In this document: piece by piece, positions 36,263 to 45,357 of the stretch
Layout of the letters: each line of letters starts with the position of its first letter
Position numbering within the stretch: the first letter of the stretch is position 1
Assembly (NCBI RefSeq): GCF_001428525.1
Contig: NZ_LMHW01000017.1
Location: 248,001 to 312,000, forward strand
DNA length: 64,000 nucleotides
DNA from: Flavobacterium sp. Root186
Lineage (GTDB): Bacteria; Bacteroidota; Bacteroidia; Flavobacteriales; Flavobacteriaceae
Reading direction: 5' to 3'
Made by a program: the position numbers and the translations under genes
The notes under the pieces: model-generated
Database searches by the model: none
What the model saw: the letters and a program-made list of their open reading frames with translations, nothing else
Told to the model about the DNA's origin: nothing

Positions 36263-36837
36263 AAATGTAACAGGGAAAACGGCTTGAAGCCGTTTCATTA
36301 TGCTCCGTTTTTTCAGTAGTCGTTGCATAAATCCTTTAATAAAAATTCATTTTACAAAGTAAATCCCTGTTTATAAAAGGATTGTAATATGAAGAAGTAC
36401 CAAACACTTCCTTTAAGCGACAAGCAATGCCACACTCATACAGTTCAACAAAAATGATTAGTCCTTTGTGTTTGAATGTTGGCAGGAGGACAATCAGCCC
36501 GTACTTCAGGACATGTATATTTGGCTCATTCCAGATTGCATATCGTCTGGTTTTCATGATTGCAAGAATGCAAGATCGCAACAATGCGGTAATGTTGGAA
36601 AGCGTGACGGCATGACGTGAGACTATCCTGAATTCCTGAAGGATTAGCTGAAAGAATATAAGCAAGATGGAATTCCCGCCTGACTAGATACAGGAGTGAA
36701 TGCAGTGATGCTGTACTTAAAAAAAGCGGGCAATCAGAAATGCCGGCCGACCTTACAGCTATCCTGCTAAGTTGTCAATATGAAATCAATGTAACCTCCA
36801 AACTGTATTGCTATATATCAACTTTAAATTCTAAAAT
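36263..36837. other. Gene-free region between oriT and traA
   Basis: The only clear structure is the hairpin AAACGGC/GCCGTTT (36277-36295, TTGAA loop). Frames in the region, such as the one on the minus strand at 36336-36665, are low-complexity translations with no recognisable domain, so I leave them out. The traA promoter should be close to its 3' end. Confidence 0.5.
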
Positions 36838-37605
36838 ATGAACACACAAAAGAAACCTCTGTTTATCGCCTTTTCTTCTCAAAAAGGCGGTGTTGGCAAA
36901 AGTACATTTACAACCCTTCTAGCAAGTGTGCTGCACTATCGGTTGGGCTATAACGTAGCCGTATTTGATGCGGATTTTCCACAGCATAGCCTTGTGAAAA
37001 TGAAGACAAGGGATTTGGCAATGGTAATGGAAAACGAGGCTTTAAAAAAGCTGGCGTATAGACAGTTTACTACCCTCAGCAAAAAAGCCTATCCCATTAT
37101 GCCGTACAAAGCGGACAGCGTACTGGAAGCAGCTCAAGAGTTTGTAAATGATTCTCCTACGCCCGTTGATGTTGTATTCTTCGACCTGCCCGGAACCGTA
37201 AACACGCCCGGCATCCTGAAAGCATTGGCAGGAATGCACCACATTTTTAGCCCGATCACGGCCGACCGTGTGGTAATGGAAAGTACACTGATCTTCACAC
37301 AGCTTTTGCAGGATGTGATTATGAAAAAAGGGGAAACTTCCATAGAAACTATTAACCTGTTCTGGAACCAGGTTGACGGCAGGGAAAGCACACCTTTGTA
37401 TAAAGTGTATAACCAACTTATTGAACAATTAGGTTTAAGCCTTATGCAAAGCCAAATCAAAAGCAGCACACGTTTTCGCAAAGAAAGTGAAGCAGACAGC
37501 AAAACCGTTTTCCGTTCCACGATAATGCCTCCAGATGAACGCTTGATGAAAGCATGTCAATTAGACCTTTTCATAGACGAATTTTTAAAAATTATTCAAT
37601 TGTAG
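36838..37605 (+). CDS. traA: TraA, ParA-family ATPase
   Basis: A 255-residue ParA/Soj-type ATPase: deviant Walker A KGGVGKS at 16-22 (FSSQKGGVGKSTFTTLLA), Walker A' VAVFDADFPQHSL, and DVVFFDLPGTVN as the Walker B region. It is the first gene of the CTnDOT-type tra set and may partition or guide the transfer DNA or protein complex. traB starts 5 bases after its stop. Confidence 0.85.
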   Translation: MNTQKKPLFIAFSSQKGGVGKSTFTTLLASVLHYRLGYNVAVFDADFPQHSLVKMKTRDLAMVMENEALKKLAYRQFTTLSKKAYPIMPYKADSVLEAAQEFVNDSPTPVDVVFFDLPGTVNTPGILKALAGMHHIFSPITADRVVMESTLIFTQLLQDVIMKKGETSIETINLFWNQVDGRESTPLYKVYNQLIEQLGLSLMQSQIKSSTRFRKESEADSKTVFRSTIMPPDERLMKACQLDLFIDEFLKIIQL

Positions 37606-37609
37606 ATTT

Positions 37610-38047
37610 ATGGAAAAGGAAAATAAGAGAAAAACCCCGCCGGACATTAATGAAGAATTGATGATGGACCTGATGGTTGACGGCGTTAAAAAAGAAGGGA
37701 TACAGTTTCCGCCTGAACCAATGGAAGAGACACAAAAGATAGATGTAAAACAGGAAGAGTCACTGTCGATTAAACCTGTACAAAGGGAAAAGAACCGAGC
37801 AAAGAAAAGTGTTGACGGAAGTTATGGGAGCCACTTTTTGAAAACCCACTCAATGACCAAGCGTGGAGAGAAGAGTATTTACATACGTCAGGAATATCAC
37901 GAACGTTTGTCCCGCATTGTTCAGGTAATAGGGAAAGATCAGATACCGCTGTATGCTTATCTCGACAATATTCTCGAACATCATTTTGAAATATTTGAGA
38001 AAGCAATTACTGAAGATTTTAATGAAAAGTTTAAACCCATTTTTTAA
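37610..38047 (+). CDS. traB: TraB (DUF3408-type ICE protein)
   Basis: A 145-residue protein with a disordered charged N-terminus and a C-terminal DUF3408-type domain (EKSIYIRQEYHERLSRIVQV, then LYAYLDNILEHHFEIF). It probably binds DNA with a ribbon-helix-helix fold and acts with TraA. The second copy of the domain in the next gene is a notable paralogue. Confidence 0.75.
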   Translation: MEKENKRKTPPDINEELMMDLMVDGVKKEGIQFPPEPMEETQKIDVKQEESLSIKPVQREKNRAKKSVDGSYGSHFLKTHSMTKRGEKSIYIRQEYHERLSRIVQVIGKDQIPLYAYLDNILEHHFEIFEKAITEDFNEKFKPIF

Positions 38048-38051
38048 TATT

Positions 38052-38330
38052 ATGATTATGAAAAATTTATTTAAGAAAACCAAGCTGCCTGTACAAATCG
38101 GGCAATACAAAGACATTTTTTTACAACCAACAGAATTTATAGCCAGAAACGGCAAGTCGGTATATATCAGTGAGGATTTTCACAGGAAGATATCCCGTAT
38201 TGTTTTTATTCTCGGCGATGGAAAAATCACAATCTCAGATTACATGTATAATGTACTAACGCAGCATTTTCAGGATTTTGGAGAGGATATAGAGACGCTG
38301 CATATTGAAAAACAAAAAACAATTCTTTGA
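38052..38330 (+). CDS. Second DUF3408-type protein
   Basis: From the ATG at 38052 the product is 92 residues: MIMKNLFKKTKLPVQIGQYK, then the DUF3408-like segment KSVYISEDFHRKISRIVFIL and ITISDYMYNVLTQHFQDF. A longer frame upstream (from 37953) lies inside traB in another register and is not credible. It is a short paralogue of TraB and overlaps the next gene by no bases (ATG of traD at 38333). Confidence 0.7.
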   Translation: MIMKNLFKKTKLPVQIGQYKDIFLQPTEFIARNGKSVYISEDFHRKISRIVFILGDGKITISDYMYNVLTQHFQDFGEDIETLHIEKQKTIL

Positions 38331-38332
38331 TT

Positions 38333-38971
38333 ATGGAAACAGTTATTGTGATATGCCTGCTAATAGTCATAGTCCTTCTTATGCAGGACAAGATTATCAT
38401 TCAAAATAGGTTTAGGCAACAGCAGCCGAAAAAAGAAAAAGTTAACCCGAACCTGCCAGATATTATGGGTCAGCCCAAGCCTGTAAGAAGCCTTTCAGTC
38501 CCAAACAATGCCAATGAAAGCCAAATCGAGGAAACAGAGGTGGATCCCCATAATTTTGACATTGAATACGACGAAAATGAAAACATAGTTGTTCAAATTC
38601 CGCAGGAAGAACTGGATGAAGTTTTCAGTAATATGCCTGATTTTGAACAGGAAGAAGAAGAATGGAACAGGTATGGAATATCCGGCGCAGATGACGGTTT
38701 TGCCCAAGGGGTTACCTTCGAGGAACTAAGCTCCGTGGGGATGCTGCTTCAAAAAGATAAATTGGAGCCCTCTCAACAGGAAACAGCGATAGCGTTAGTT
38801 CAGAAAATACAAGGAACCGAATTATTCAGCCTGCTGGAAAATTCCATAGAAAGTGCTTCCCGAAAAATAGCCGAACTATTGGACGGGAGCCTTTCTTTTG
38901 AAAAGGATTCAAGATCTTCCTATCTGCGGAACATTAATTTAAATGAATTTGATATTGGGGAGTATGTCTGA
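38333..38971 (+). CDS. traD: TraD
   Basis: A 212-residue protein from the ATG at 38333 (a TTG two codons earlier is possible but less likely). One N-terminal transmembrane helix (VIVICLLIVIVLLM) precedes a soluble acidic part with IEYDENENIVVQIPQEELDE and EELSSVGMLLQKDKLEP, typical of Bacteroidota TraD. Its role in transfer is unknown. The stop overlaps a hairpin (38959-38984). Confidence 0.75.
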   Translation: METVIVICLLIVIVLLMQDKIIIQNRFRQQQPKKEKVNPNLPDIMGQPKPVRSLSVPNNANESQIEETEVDPHNFDIEYDENENIVVQIPQEELDEVFSNMPDFEQEEEEWNRYGISGADDGFAQGVTFEELSSVGMLLQKDKLEPSQQETAIALVQKIQGTELFSLLENSIESASRKIAELLDGSLSFEKDSRSSYLRNINLNEFDIGEYV

Positions 38972-39035
38972 AAGGGCATACTCCTTTTCTCGTTTAACTA
39001 AATACGTCAAACTTAAAATGTCTGACGTTTTTTTT
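38959..39035 (+). terminator. Two terminator-like hairpins between traD and traE
   Basis: GGAGTATG (38959-38966) pairs with CATACTCC (38977-38984) followed by TTTTCT, and ACGTCA (39004-39009) pairs with TGACGT (39023-39028) followed by an eight-T run. Together they should end the traA-D transcript, so traE starts a new one. Confidence 0.8.
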
Positions 39036-39118
39036 ATGCCCAAACACTAAGAATAGCGCCACAGCTAGTCAACTGATTCCACAGATAGCCACTTCACTAC
39101 AGGCATTCGATATTCATT

Positions 39119-39174
39119 ACACTTTTGTTGCCAGAGCCCGCGTAGAGCGGGAATACAGTAACAATCTAAAGTGT
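39119..39174 (+). promoter_or_regulatory. Segmented hairpin just upstream of traE
   Basis: ACACTTT (39119-39125) pairs with AAAGTGT (39168-39174), TGTT (39126-39129) with AACA (39160-39163), and CCCGC (39137-39141) with GCGGG (39147-39151). The stem ends 6 bases before the traE ATG at 39181, so it would cover the ribosome site in the folded state. It is a candidate translational control of the traE operon. Confidence 0.55.
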
Positions 39175-39180
39175 TTCATT

Positions 39181-39486
39181 ATGCAAAAACAAAGAAAAAA
39201 ATTCCTGCCGGCAGTAATCATACTACTGTCATCCTTAAAGTTATCGGCGCAGGGAAACGGAACAGCAGGCATCACGGAAGCCACCCAAATGGTTACCTCC
39301 TATTTTGATCCTGCTACACAGCTCATCTACGCCATTGGAGCTGTGGTTGGTCTGATCGGCGGGGTCAAGGTGTACAATAAATTCAGCAGCGGAGATCCCG
39401 ACACCTCAAAAACCGCGGCGAGCTGGTTCGGCGCCTGTATCTTCCTTATTGTCGCGGCTACCATCCTTCGCTCCTTCTTCCTTTAA
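39181..39486 (+). CDS. traE: TraE (DUF4134)
   Basis: A 101-residue protein with a signal or membrane segment (FLPAVIILLSSLKLSAQ), then AATGITEATQMVTS-like ITEATQMVTSYFDPATQLIY and two further helices (AIGAVVGLIGGVKVYNKF; AASWFGACIFLIVAATILR). DUF4134 proteins are VirB2/VirB3-like inner-membrane parts of the Bacteroidota secretion channel. traF begins 9 bases after its stop. Confidence 0.85.
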   Translation: MQKQRKKFLPAVIILLSSLKLSAQGNGTAGITEATQMVTSYFDPATQLIYAIGAVVGLIGGVKVYNKFSSGDPDTSKTAASWFGACIFLIVAATILRSFFL

Positions 39487-39494
39487 CCTTGCCT

Positions 39495-39827
39495 ATGAAT
39501 ACTTACAACATCAACAAAGGCATAGGAAGAACAGTCGAGTTCAGGGGACTCAAGGCACAGTACCTGTTCATCTTCGCAGGAGGGCTGCTTGGAATACTTA
39601 TCCTGGTCATGATTTTATACATGGCCGGGACGAGTTCCTATATCTGTCTTTTTCTCAGCGCAGGCGGCAGCTCGCTACTTGTCTGGCAGACCTTCTCGCT
39701 GAACAGAAAGTACGGGGAACACGGACTGATGAAAATTGGGGCAAAAAAAAGACACCCCCGTTACATCATCTGCCGCAAGCCAGTACCACGTTATTTAAGA
39801 TCAACCGCTAAATCCAGCATCGTATGA
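39495..39827 (+). CDS. traF: TraF (DUF4133)
   Basis: A 110-residue membrane protein from the ATG at 39495 (MNTYNINKGIGRTVEFRGLK; an earlier TTG is disfavoured). Two transmembrane helices (YLFIFAGGLLGILILVMILY; SYICLFLSAGGSSLLVWQTF) then a short basic tail. It is the VirB3-like DUF4133 protein and overlaps traG by 4 bases, suggesting tight coupling. Confidence 0.85.
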   Translation: MNTYNINKGIGRTVEFRGLKAQYLFIFAGGLLGILILVMILYMAGTSSYICLFLSAGGSSLLVWQTFSLNRKYGEHGLMKIGAKKRHPRYIICRKPVPRYLRSTAKSSIV

Positions 39828-42328
39828 GAAACGCAGCCAAGACCACAACACTGGAAAGCAGATTTCCGCTGCTGGCAGTAGAGAACAACTGCATCCTTTC
39901 TAAGGATGCGGATATTACCGCCTGCTTTGAAGTCCGTCTGCCTGAACTCTTCACTGTGGCTTCGGCCGAATATGAAGCGATTCATTCTGCCTGGCATAAG
40001 GCTATTAAGACCCTACCCGATTTTACAATTGTCCATAAACAGGATTGGTACATCAGGGAGAACTATGATCCTGAAATGGACAAGGATGTACAGAGTTTTC
40101 TGGCCAGGTCTTATCAGCGGCACTTTAATGAGCGCCCGTTCCTCAACGATTACTGTTATCTGTTTCTTACCAAGACCACTAAAGAGCGTATGCGGATGCA
40201 GAGCAATTTCTCCTCACTATGCAAAGGTGTACTGATACCAAAAGAAATCAGGGATAAAGAAACAGTTAACCGTTTTATGGAAGCCGTCGCTCAGTTTGAG
40301 CGCATTATAAACGACTGCGGATTTGTCAAAATCAGCCGTATGAGCGAAGAAGATATTTTAGGTGAACAAGGCAGGCCGGGGCTGTTGGAACAGTACCTAA
40401 CCCTTTCAAAGGAATCAGGTACCTCGATGCAGGATATTGTGCTGGGCAGTGAAGAGGTACGCGTAGGAAATAACAGGCTGTGCCTTCATACACTTTCCGA
40501 CACAGAGGACCTTCCCTCATCGGTATCAGCTGATACGCGATATGAAAAACTGTCCACAGACCGCAGCGACTGCCGTTTATCTTTTGCAGCTCCTGTGGGA
40601 CTGCTGCTGAACTGCAATCACATTTACAACCAGTATCTGTTTTTGGACAACAGTGAGGAGAACCTGCAGAAGTTTGAGAAGTCCGCCCGAAACATGCACT
40701 CGCTGGCACGCTACAGCCGTGCCAATCAGATTAACAAACAGTGGATAGAACGCTATCTGAATGAAGCGCATTCCTTTGGGCTGTCGTCAATCCGCGCACA
40801 CTTCAATATCATGGCATGGTCGGACGACCCGTCCGAAGTCAAACAGCTGAAAAACGACTGTGGGAGCGCTCTGGCCCTTATGGAATGTAAGCCAAGGCAC
40901 AATACTACTGATACGGCGGCGCTGTACTGGGCGGGTATGCCCGGCAATGCAGGAGATTTTCCAAGCGAGGAAAGCTTTTACACCTTCATTGAACCGGCAT
41001 TGTGTTTCTTCACAGAAGAAACCAATTACCATAATTCCCCATCGCCTTTCGGCATCAAGATGGCAGACAGGCTGACGGGAAAACCTATCCATCTGGACAT
41101 TTCCGACTTGCCGATGAAACGCGGTATCATTACCAACCGCAACAAGTTCATACTCGGTCCCTCGGGAAGCGGCAAGTCTTTTTTCACCAATCATATGGTG
41201 AGGCAGTATTATGAACAAGGCGCCCATGTCCTGCTGGTTGATACCGGTAACTCCTATCAGGGATTGTGCGGGCTGATCAATGGAAAAACCCAAGGCGAAG
41301 ACGGGGTGTATTTTACCTATACCGAGGACAATCCCATTGCCTTTAACCCTTTCTATACCGATGACGGAGTTTTCGATATTGAAAAAAGAGAAAGTATCAA
41401 GACGCTCATACTGACATTATGGAAACGTGATGACGAGCCTCCCACCCGCTCCGAGGAAGTGGCACTGTCCAATGCCGTAAGTGGCTATATCGAAAAGATC
41501 AAGCGAGATGACACCTTTCCGTCTTTCAATGGCTTTTACGAGTATGTTCAGGGAGATTACCGAAACGTGCTGATAGAAAAACAGGTAAGGGAAAAAGACT
41601 TTGACATTGCCAATTTTCTTAATGTACTGGAGCCTTATTACAAAGGCGGCGAGTATGATTACCTGCTGAATTCCGATAAGCAACTGGATCTGCTTTCCAA
41701 ACGTTTTATAGTCTTTGAGATTGATGCGATCAAAGAGCATAAAATTCTCTTTCCAATCGTAACGATCATCATTATGGAAGTGTTCATCAACAAGATGCGA
41801 AGGCTTAAGGGCATTCGAAAACTTATCCTGATTGAAGAGGCCTGGAAAGCTATTGCAAAGGAAGGTATGGCGAATTATATAAAGTATTTATTTAAGACTG
41901 TCCGGAAGTTCTTTGGCGAGGCCATTGTGGTGACCCAGGAAGTTGATGACATTATCCAATCCCCTATTGTTAAGGAAAGCATCATCAATAATTCGGACTG
42001 CAAGATACTTCTGGATCAGCGCAAATACATGAACAAATTTGATGATATACAGGCCATGCTCGGACTAACAGACAAGGAAAAAGCGCAGGTGTTATCCATT
42101 AATATGAACAACGATGCATCACGTCTTTACAAAGAAGTATGGATCGGGCTTGGAGGGACGCACTCGGCTGTCTATGCTACAGAAGTTTCCGCTGAGGAAT
42201 ATCTCGCGTACACGACAGAAGAAACAGAAAAAATGGAGGTGATACAGCTTGCCGCTGAACTTGGCGGCAATGTAGAGCTCGCCATCAAGCAGATCGCCAG
42301 CAGGCGCCGCGAACAGGAAAATCAATAA
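39824..42328 (+). CDS. traG: TraG, VirB4-type secretion ATPase
   Basis: An 834-residue VirB4-like protein. The N-terminal half is the VirB4 regulatory region; Walker A GPSGSGKS lies at about 445-452 (NKFILGPSGSGKSFFTNHM), Walker B near RKLILIEEAWKAI, and VVTQEVDDIIQSPIVKESII follows. It powers assembly and action of the type IV secretion system. It overlaps traF and is followed 27 bases on by traI. Confidence 0.93.
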   Translation: MRNAAKTTTLESRFPLLAVENNCILSKDADITACFEVRLPELFTVASAEYEAIHSAWHKAIKTLPDFTIVHKQDWYIRENYDPEMDKDVQSFLARSYQRHFNERPFLNDYCYLFLTKTTKERMRMQSNFSSLCKGVLIPKEIRDKETVNRFMEAVAQFERIINDCGFVKISRMSEEDILGEQGRPGLLEQYLTLSKESGTSMQDIVLGSEEVRVGNNRLCLHTLSDTEDLPSSVSADTRYEKLSTDRSDCRLSFAAPVGLLLNCNHIYNQYLFLDNSEENLQKFEKSARNMHSLARYSRANQINKQWIERYLNEAHSFGLSSIRAHFNIMAWSDDPSEVKQLKNDCGSALALMECKPRHNTTDTAALYWAGMPGNAGDFPSEESFYTFIEPALCFFTEETNYHNSPSPFGIKMADRLTGKPIHLDISDLPMKRGIITNRNKFILGPSGSGKSFFTNHMVRQYYEQGAHVLLVDTGNSYQGLCGLINGKTQGEDGVYFTYTEDNPIAFNPFYTDDGVFDIEKRESIKTLILTLWKRDDEPPTRSEEVALSNAVSGYIEKIKRDDTFPSFNGFYEYVQGDYRNVLIEKQVREKDFDIANFLNVLEPYYKGGEYDYLLNSDKQLDLLSKRFIVFEIDAIKEHKILFPIVTIIIMEVFINKMRRLKGIRKLILIEEAWKAIAKEGMANYIKYLFKTVRKFFGEAIVVTQEVDDIIQSPIVKESIINNSDCKILLDQRKYMNKFDDIQAMLGLTDKEKAQVLSINMNNDASRLYKEVWIGLGGTHSAVYATEVSAEEYLAYTTEETEKMEVIQLAAELGGNVELAIKQIASRRREQENQ

Positions 42329-42355
42329 TCAATAACAATTAAAAAATCGATAACA

Positions 42356-42985
42356 ATGAAAAAAATACTATTTATGGTGTCTGCGGCAATTATGCTTGCC
42401 TCGGCGCCAGCAAAAGCCCAGTTTGTGGTTACCGATCCGGCTAATCTAGCCTCGGGGATTCTCAACAGCGCCAACGAGATCATACAGACTTCCTCAACAG
42501 TCAGCAATGTGGTCAAAAATTTCAAGGAAGTCGAAAAGGTATACAAGCAGGGCAAAGAATATTACGACAAACTGCAGGCGATTAACAATCTGGTAAAAGA
42601 CGCTCGCAAGGTACAGCAGACCGTCCTTTTGGTGGGCGATGTATCGGAAATGTATGTGCAGAATTTCGGAAGGATGCTTAATGATCCAAACTTTTCGGCA
42701 AGAGAACTCACCGCCATTGCCAAGGGATATTCGGCGCTGCTGGGAGAGAGTACCGAGCTTTTGAAAGAACTCAAACAGATTGTCACCTCCTCGAGCCTGT
42801 CACTCAGTGATAAAGAGCGAATGGACATTATCGACCGTGTATACAAAGAGGTAAAAGAATACCACAGCCTGGTGCGCTACTACACCAATAAGAATATATC
42901 GGTGAGTATCCTGCGAGCTAAAAAGCAGAACAGCACCAAAAGGGTTCTTGAGCTTTATGGCACCCCAAACCAAAAATACTGGTAA
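42356..42985 (+). CDS. traI: TraI (DUF4141), VirB5-like
   Basis: A 209-residue exported protein: signal peptide (FMVSAAIMLASAPAKAQ), then long helices (NEIIQTSSTVSNVVKNFKEV; DYYDKLQ-type YKQGKEYYDKLQAINNLVKD). It matches DUF4141 at this place in the operon and is probably a periplasmic or pilus-tip part. traJ's ATG follows the stop at once. Confidence 0.85.
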   Translation: MKKILFMVSAAIMLASAPAKAQFVVTDPANLASGILNSANEIIQTSSTVSNVVKNFKEVEKVYKQGKEYYDKLQAINNLVKDARKVQQTVLLVGDVSEMYVQNFGRMLNDPNFSARELTAIAKGYSALLGESTELLKELKQIVTSSSLSLSDKERMDIIDRVYKEVKEYHSLVRYYTNKNISVSILRAKKQNSTKRVLELYGTPNQKYW

Positions 42986-42986
42986 T

Positions 42987-43982
42987 ATGGAATTCAATAA
43001 TCTTCATGAGGTCCTTCGCTCGCTGTATGATGAGATGCTGCCACTGTCCGCCGATATGGCGGCGGTGGCCAAAGGACTGGCAGGACTTGGGGCGCTGTTT
43101 TTTGTGGCCTTGAAAGTCTGGCAGGCACTCAGCCGCGCTGAACCTATTGATGTCTACCCGCTTCTGCGCCCTTTTGCACTGGGTCTCTGCATCATGTTTT
43201 TCCCGACGATCGTGCTGGGTACAATCAATGCCGTATTAAGCCCGATAGTTCAGGGAACACATAGCATTCTGGAAGATCAGGTATTGGACCTGAACAATCT
43301 GCAGGAAAAAAAAGACCTACTGGAGCATGAAGCGATGATCCGCAATCCCGAAACCGTCTATATGGTATCGGACGCGGAGTTCGACAAGAAACTGGACGAG
43401 CTGGGCTGGTCGCCTTCGGACATCGGGACTATGGCCGGAATGTACATGGACAGGCAGACCTATCAGATAGAGAAAATAATAAAAGATTGGTTTCGTAACC
43501 TGCTCGAAATACTATTTCAGGCTGCAGCGCTGGTGATCGACACCATACGCACTTTCTTTCTCATAGTGCTGTCCATCCTGGGGCCTATCGCATTTGCCAT
43601 ATCAGTCTGGGATGGATTCCAGTCAACTCTCACGCAGTGGATTACAAGGTATGTCAGCGTTTATCTCTGGCTTCCAGTAGCGGACCTGTTCAGCTCGATG
43701 CTGGCCAGGATCCAGTCCCTTATCACTGAAAGGGACATAGAAATGCTTGCCGATCCCACTTTCGTGCCCGACACCTCAAACACCGTATACATCATTTTTA
43801 TGATTATCGGCATAGTGGGCTATTTTACCATTCCAACAGTAGCAAGCTGGGTGATACACTCTACCGGCGGAGGAAACTTTTTAAAAAATGTCCATCAGAC
43901 CGCCATGAAATCCGGAAATATAGCAGGCGCTGGAGCGGGTTCGACCGCAGGCAACATTGCTGGAAGGCTGATGAATAAGTAA
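42987..43982 (+). CDS. traJ: TraJ, multi-pass channel protein (VirB6-like)
   Basis: A 331-residue protein from the ATG at 42987 (an upstream extension into traI is not needed). It has several transmembrane helices (LAGLGALFFVALKVWQALSR; FALGLCIMFFPTIVLGTI; FFLIVLSILGPIAFAISVW; IIFMIIGIVGYFTIPTVASW) and matches TraJ of CTnDOT-like elements, the VirB6-type inner-membrane channel. Confidence 0.87.
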   Translation: MEFNNLHEVLRSLYDEMLPLSADMAAVAKGLAGLGALFFVALKVWQALSRAEPIDVYPLLRPFALGLCIMFFPTIVLGTINAVLSPIVQGTHSILEDQVLDLNNLQEKKDLLEHEAMIRNPETVYMVSDAEFDKKLDELGWSPSDIGTMAGMYMDRQTYQIEKIIKDWFRNLLEILFQAAALVIDTIRTFFLIVLSILGPIAFAISVWDGFQSTLTQWITRYVSVYLWLPVADLFSSMLARIQSLITERDIEMLADPTFVPDTSNTVYIIFMIIGIVGYFTIPTVASWVIHSTGGGNFLKNVHQTAMKSGNIAGAGAGSTAGNIAGRLMNK

Positions 43983-44002
43983 CCAATAAACATTCGATAA
44001 AA

Positions 44003-44626
44003 ATGGAATTTAAAACACTCAGAAATATAGAAAACAGTTTCCGGCAGATAAGGCTCTATGCCATCGTATTTGCCGTGCTCTGTGCATCAGTGACCGGATA
44101 CGCGCTTTGGAGATCGTATGGTTTCGCCGAGCAGCAGCGCCAGAAAATTTATGTGTTGGACAATGGCAAATCGCTCATGCTCGCACTCGCTCAGGACGCC
44201 TCGATCAACCGTCCTGTGGAAGCCCGGGAGCACGTAAGGCGTTTTCACGAGCTCTTCTTTACTCTCGCCCCGGACAAAAATGCTATTGAAAGCAATATGA
44301 AAAGGGCATTTAGCCTTGCCGATAAAAGTGCCTTTAACTACTACAAGGACCTTTTGGAAAAAGGTTATTACAACCGGATTATATCAGGCAATGTACAGCA
44401 GCGTATTGAGATGGACAGCGTGGTCTGCAATTTCGAGACTTACCCCTATGTGGTGCGGAGCTATGCAAGGCAAATTATCATACGTTCGAGTAATGTAACC
44501 AGCCGCAGTCTGGTTACATCCTGCCTTCTGGTAAACTCGGTGCGCTCGGACAATAACCCGCAGGGTTTTAATATTGAAAAGTTTGCGGTGGTTGAAAACA
44601 GGGATATAGAAGTCATCGAACGCTAA
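44003..44626 (+). CDS. traK: TraK, VirB8-like
   Basis: A 207-residue protein with one N-terminal membrane helix (LYAIVFAVLCASVTGYALW) and a periplasmic VirB8-like domain (REHVRRFHELFFTLAPDKNA, YNRIISGNVQQRIEMDSV). It nucleates the core complex in the inner membrane. Confidence 0.88.
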   Translation: MEFKTLRNIENSFRQIRLYAIVFAVLCASVTGYALWRSYGFAEQQRQKIYVLDNGKSLMLALAQDASINRPVEAREHVRRFHELFFTLAPDKNAIESNMKRAFSLADKSAFNYYKDLLEKGYYNRIISGNVQQRIEMDSVVCNFETYPYVVRSYARQIIIRSSNVTSRSLVTSCLLVNSVRSDNNPQGFNIEKFAVVENRDIEVIER

Positions 44627-44635
44627 AAAAATCTT

Positions 44636-45064
44636 ATGGAAGCATTATTAGATTTAGACACATTTGCGAGAATCCTGACTGAAAAAGGATTTAACGGCTA
44701 TTTCCATACGCAGGGTGCGCATGCCGGAAAGTTAAAAGACAGCATCAGCGAATACCTTGAAAACTGCAAAAATGGAAAAGACAGTTTGCCTAAAGAGGAC
44801 TTGCTGCTGACAGGCTACCTGCAATGGTCAGGTGAAGACAAGCCCAGTGTACGATGCATTATGCTGGTAAAATACCTGAACGGTAAATTTTCTCTCAACA
44901 GAATGCAGGTGGCAAGGAAGGACCAATTTGGACAGCTGCAGAAAAAAACGGAACTGACAAACCTGTCTGTTATATCTGCGCCCAGCGCTTCGCAGGCAGT
45001 CGCCTTGGTCAATGATGAACAGCACCAAAAAACAGATAAATGTCCAAAGCGTTTTAAGCTTTGA
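44636..45064 (+). CDS. Unrecognised protein between traK and traL
   Basis: A 142-residue soluble protein (MEALLDLDTFARILTEKGFN onward; then TGYLQWSGEDKPSVRCIMLV and NRMQVARKDQFGQLQKKTEL). I know no family for it and it is not part of the standard CTnDOT order here. It starts 9 bases after traK, so it belongs to the operon. It has no membrane helix; role unknown. Confidence 0.6.
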   Translation: MEALLDLDTFARILTEKGFNGYFHTQGAHAGKLKDSISEYLENCKNGKDSLPKEDLLLTGYLQWSGEDKPSVRCIMLVKYLNGKFSLNRMQVARKDQFGQLQKKTELTNLSVISAPSASQAVALVNDEQHQKTDKCPKRFKL

Positions 45065-45083
45065 GAACAAAAATAACAAGGTT

Positions 45084-45353
45084 ATGAATAAATTGAGAGC
45101 AAATATAAACCAATGGCTGGAAGGGCTTGACAGGAACTGGGAAGCAATGCCAATAAAAAGGCAACATCAGGTAATACTGTACTTTTTTGCAGCGTACGTG
45201 CTGCTGACCGCAGTTGTCATTTTCAACGTATGCCGCGATACTGCATACGCGAGAAACAATATGGCTGTAGAACATATCGAAAATCCTGCCTCGGCACGGA
45301 AAGAAAGTCCGGCGTTTCTACAGGACTCCCTCAAGCCAATTAAAAAAAAATAG
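45084..45353 (+). CDS. traL: TraL
   Basis: From the ATG at 45084 the protein is 89 residues: MNKLRANINQWLEGLDRNWE, one transmembrane helix (VILYFFAAYVLLTAVVIFNV) and a short polar tail. This matches the small TraL inner-membrane protein. A longer reading from 45012 overlaps the preceding gene and is not preferred. Confidence 0.8.
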   Translation: MNKLRANINQWLEGLDRNWEAMPIKRQHQVILYFFAAYVLLTAVVIFNVCRDTAYARNNMAVEHIENPASARKESPAFLQDSLKPIKKK

Positions 45354-45357
45354 GATT

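Noticed and set aside
36336..36665. Minus-strand frame (109 codons) between oriT and traA
   Set aside because: No domain, no neighbour support, and its product is a low-quality mix; more likely chance.
39449..39811. Plus-strand frame covering traF
   Set aside because: It is out of frame with traF, which has clear membrane helices and the correct place in the operon.
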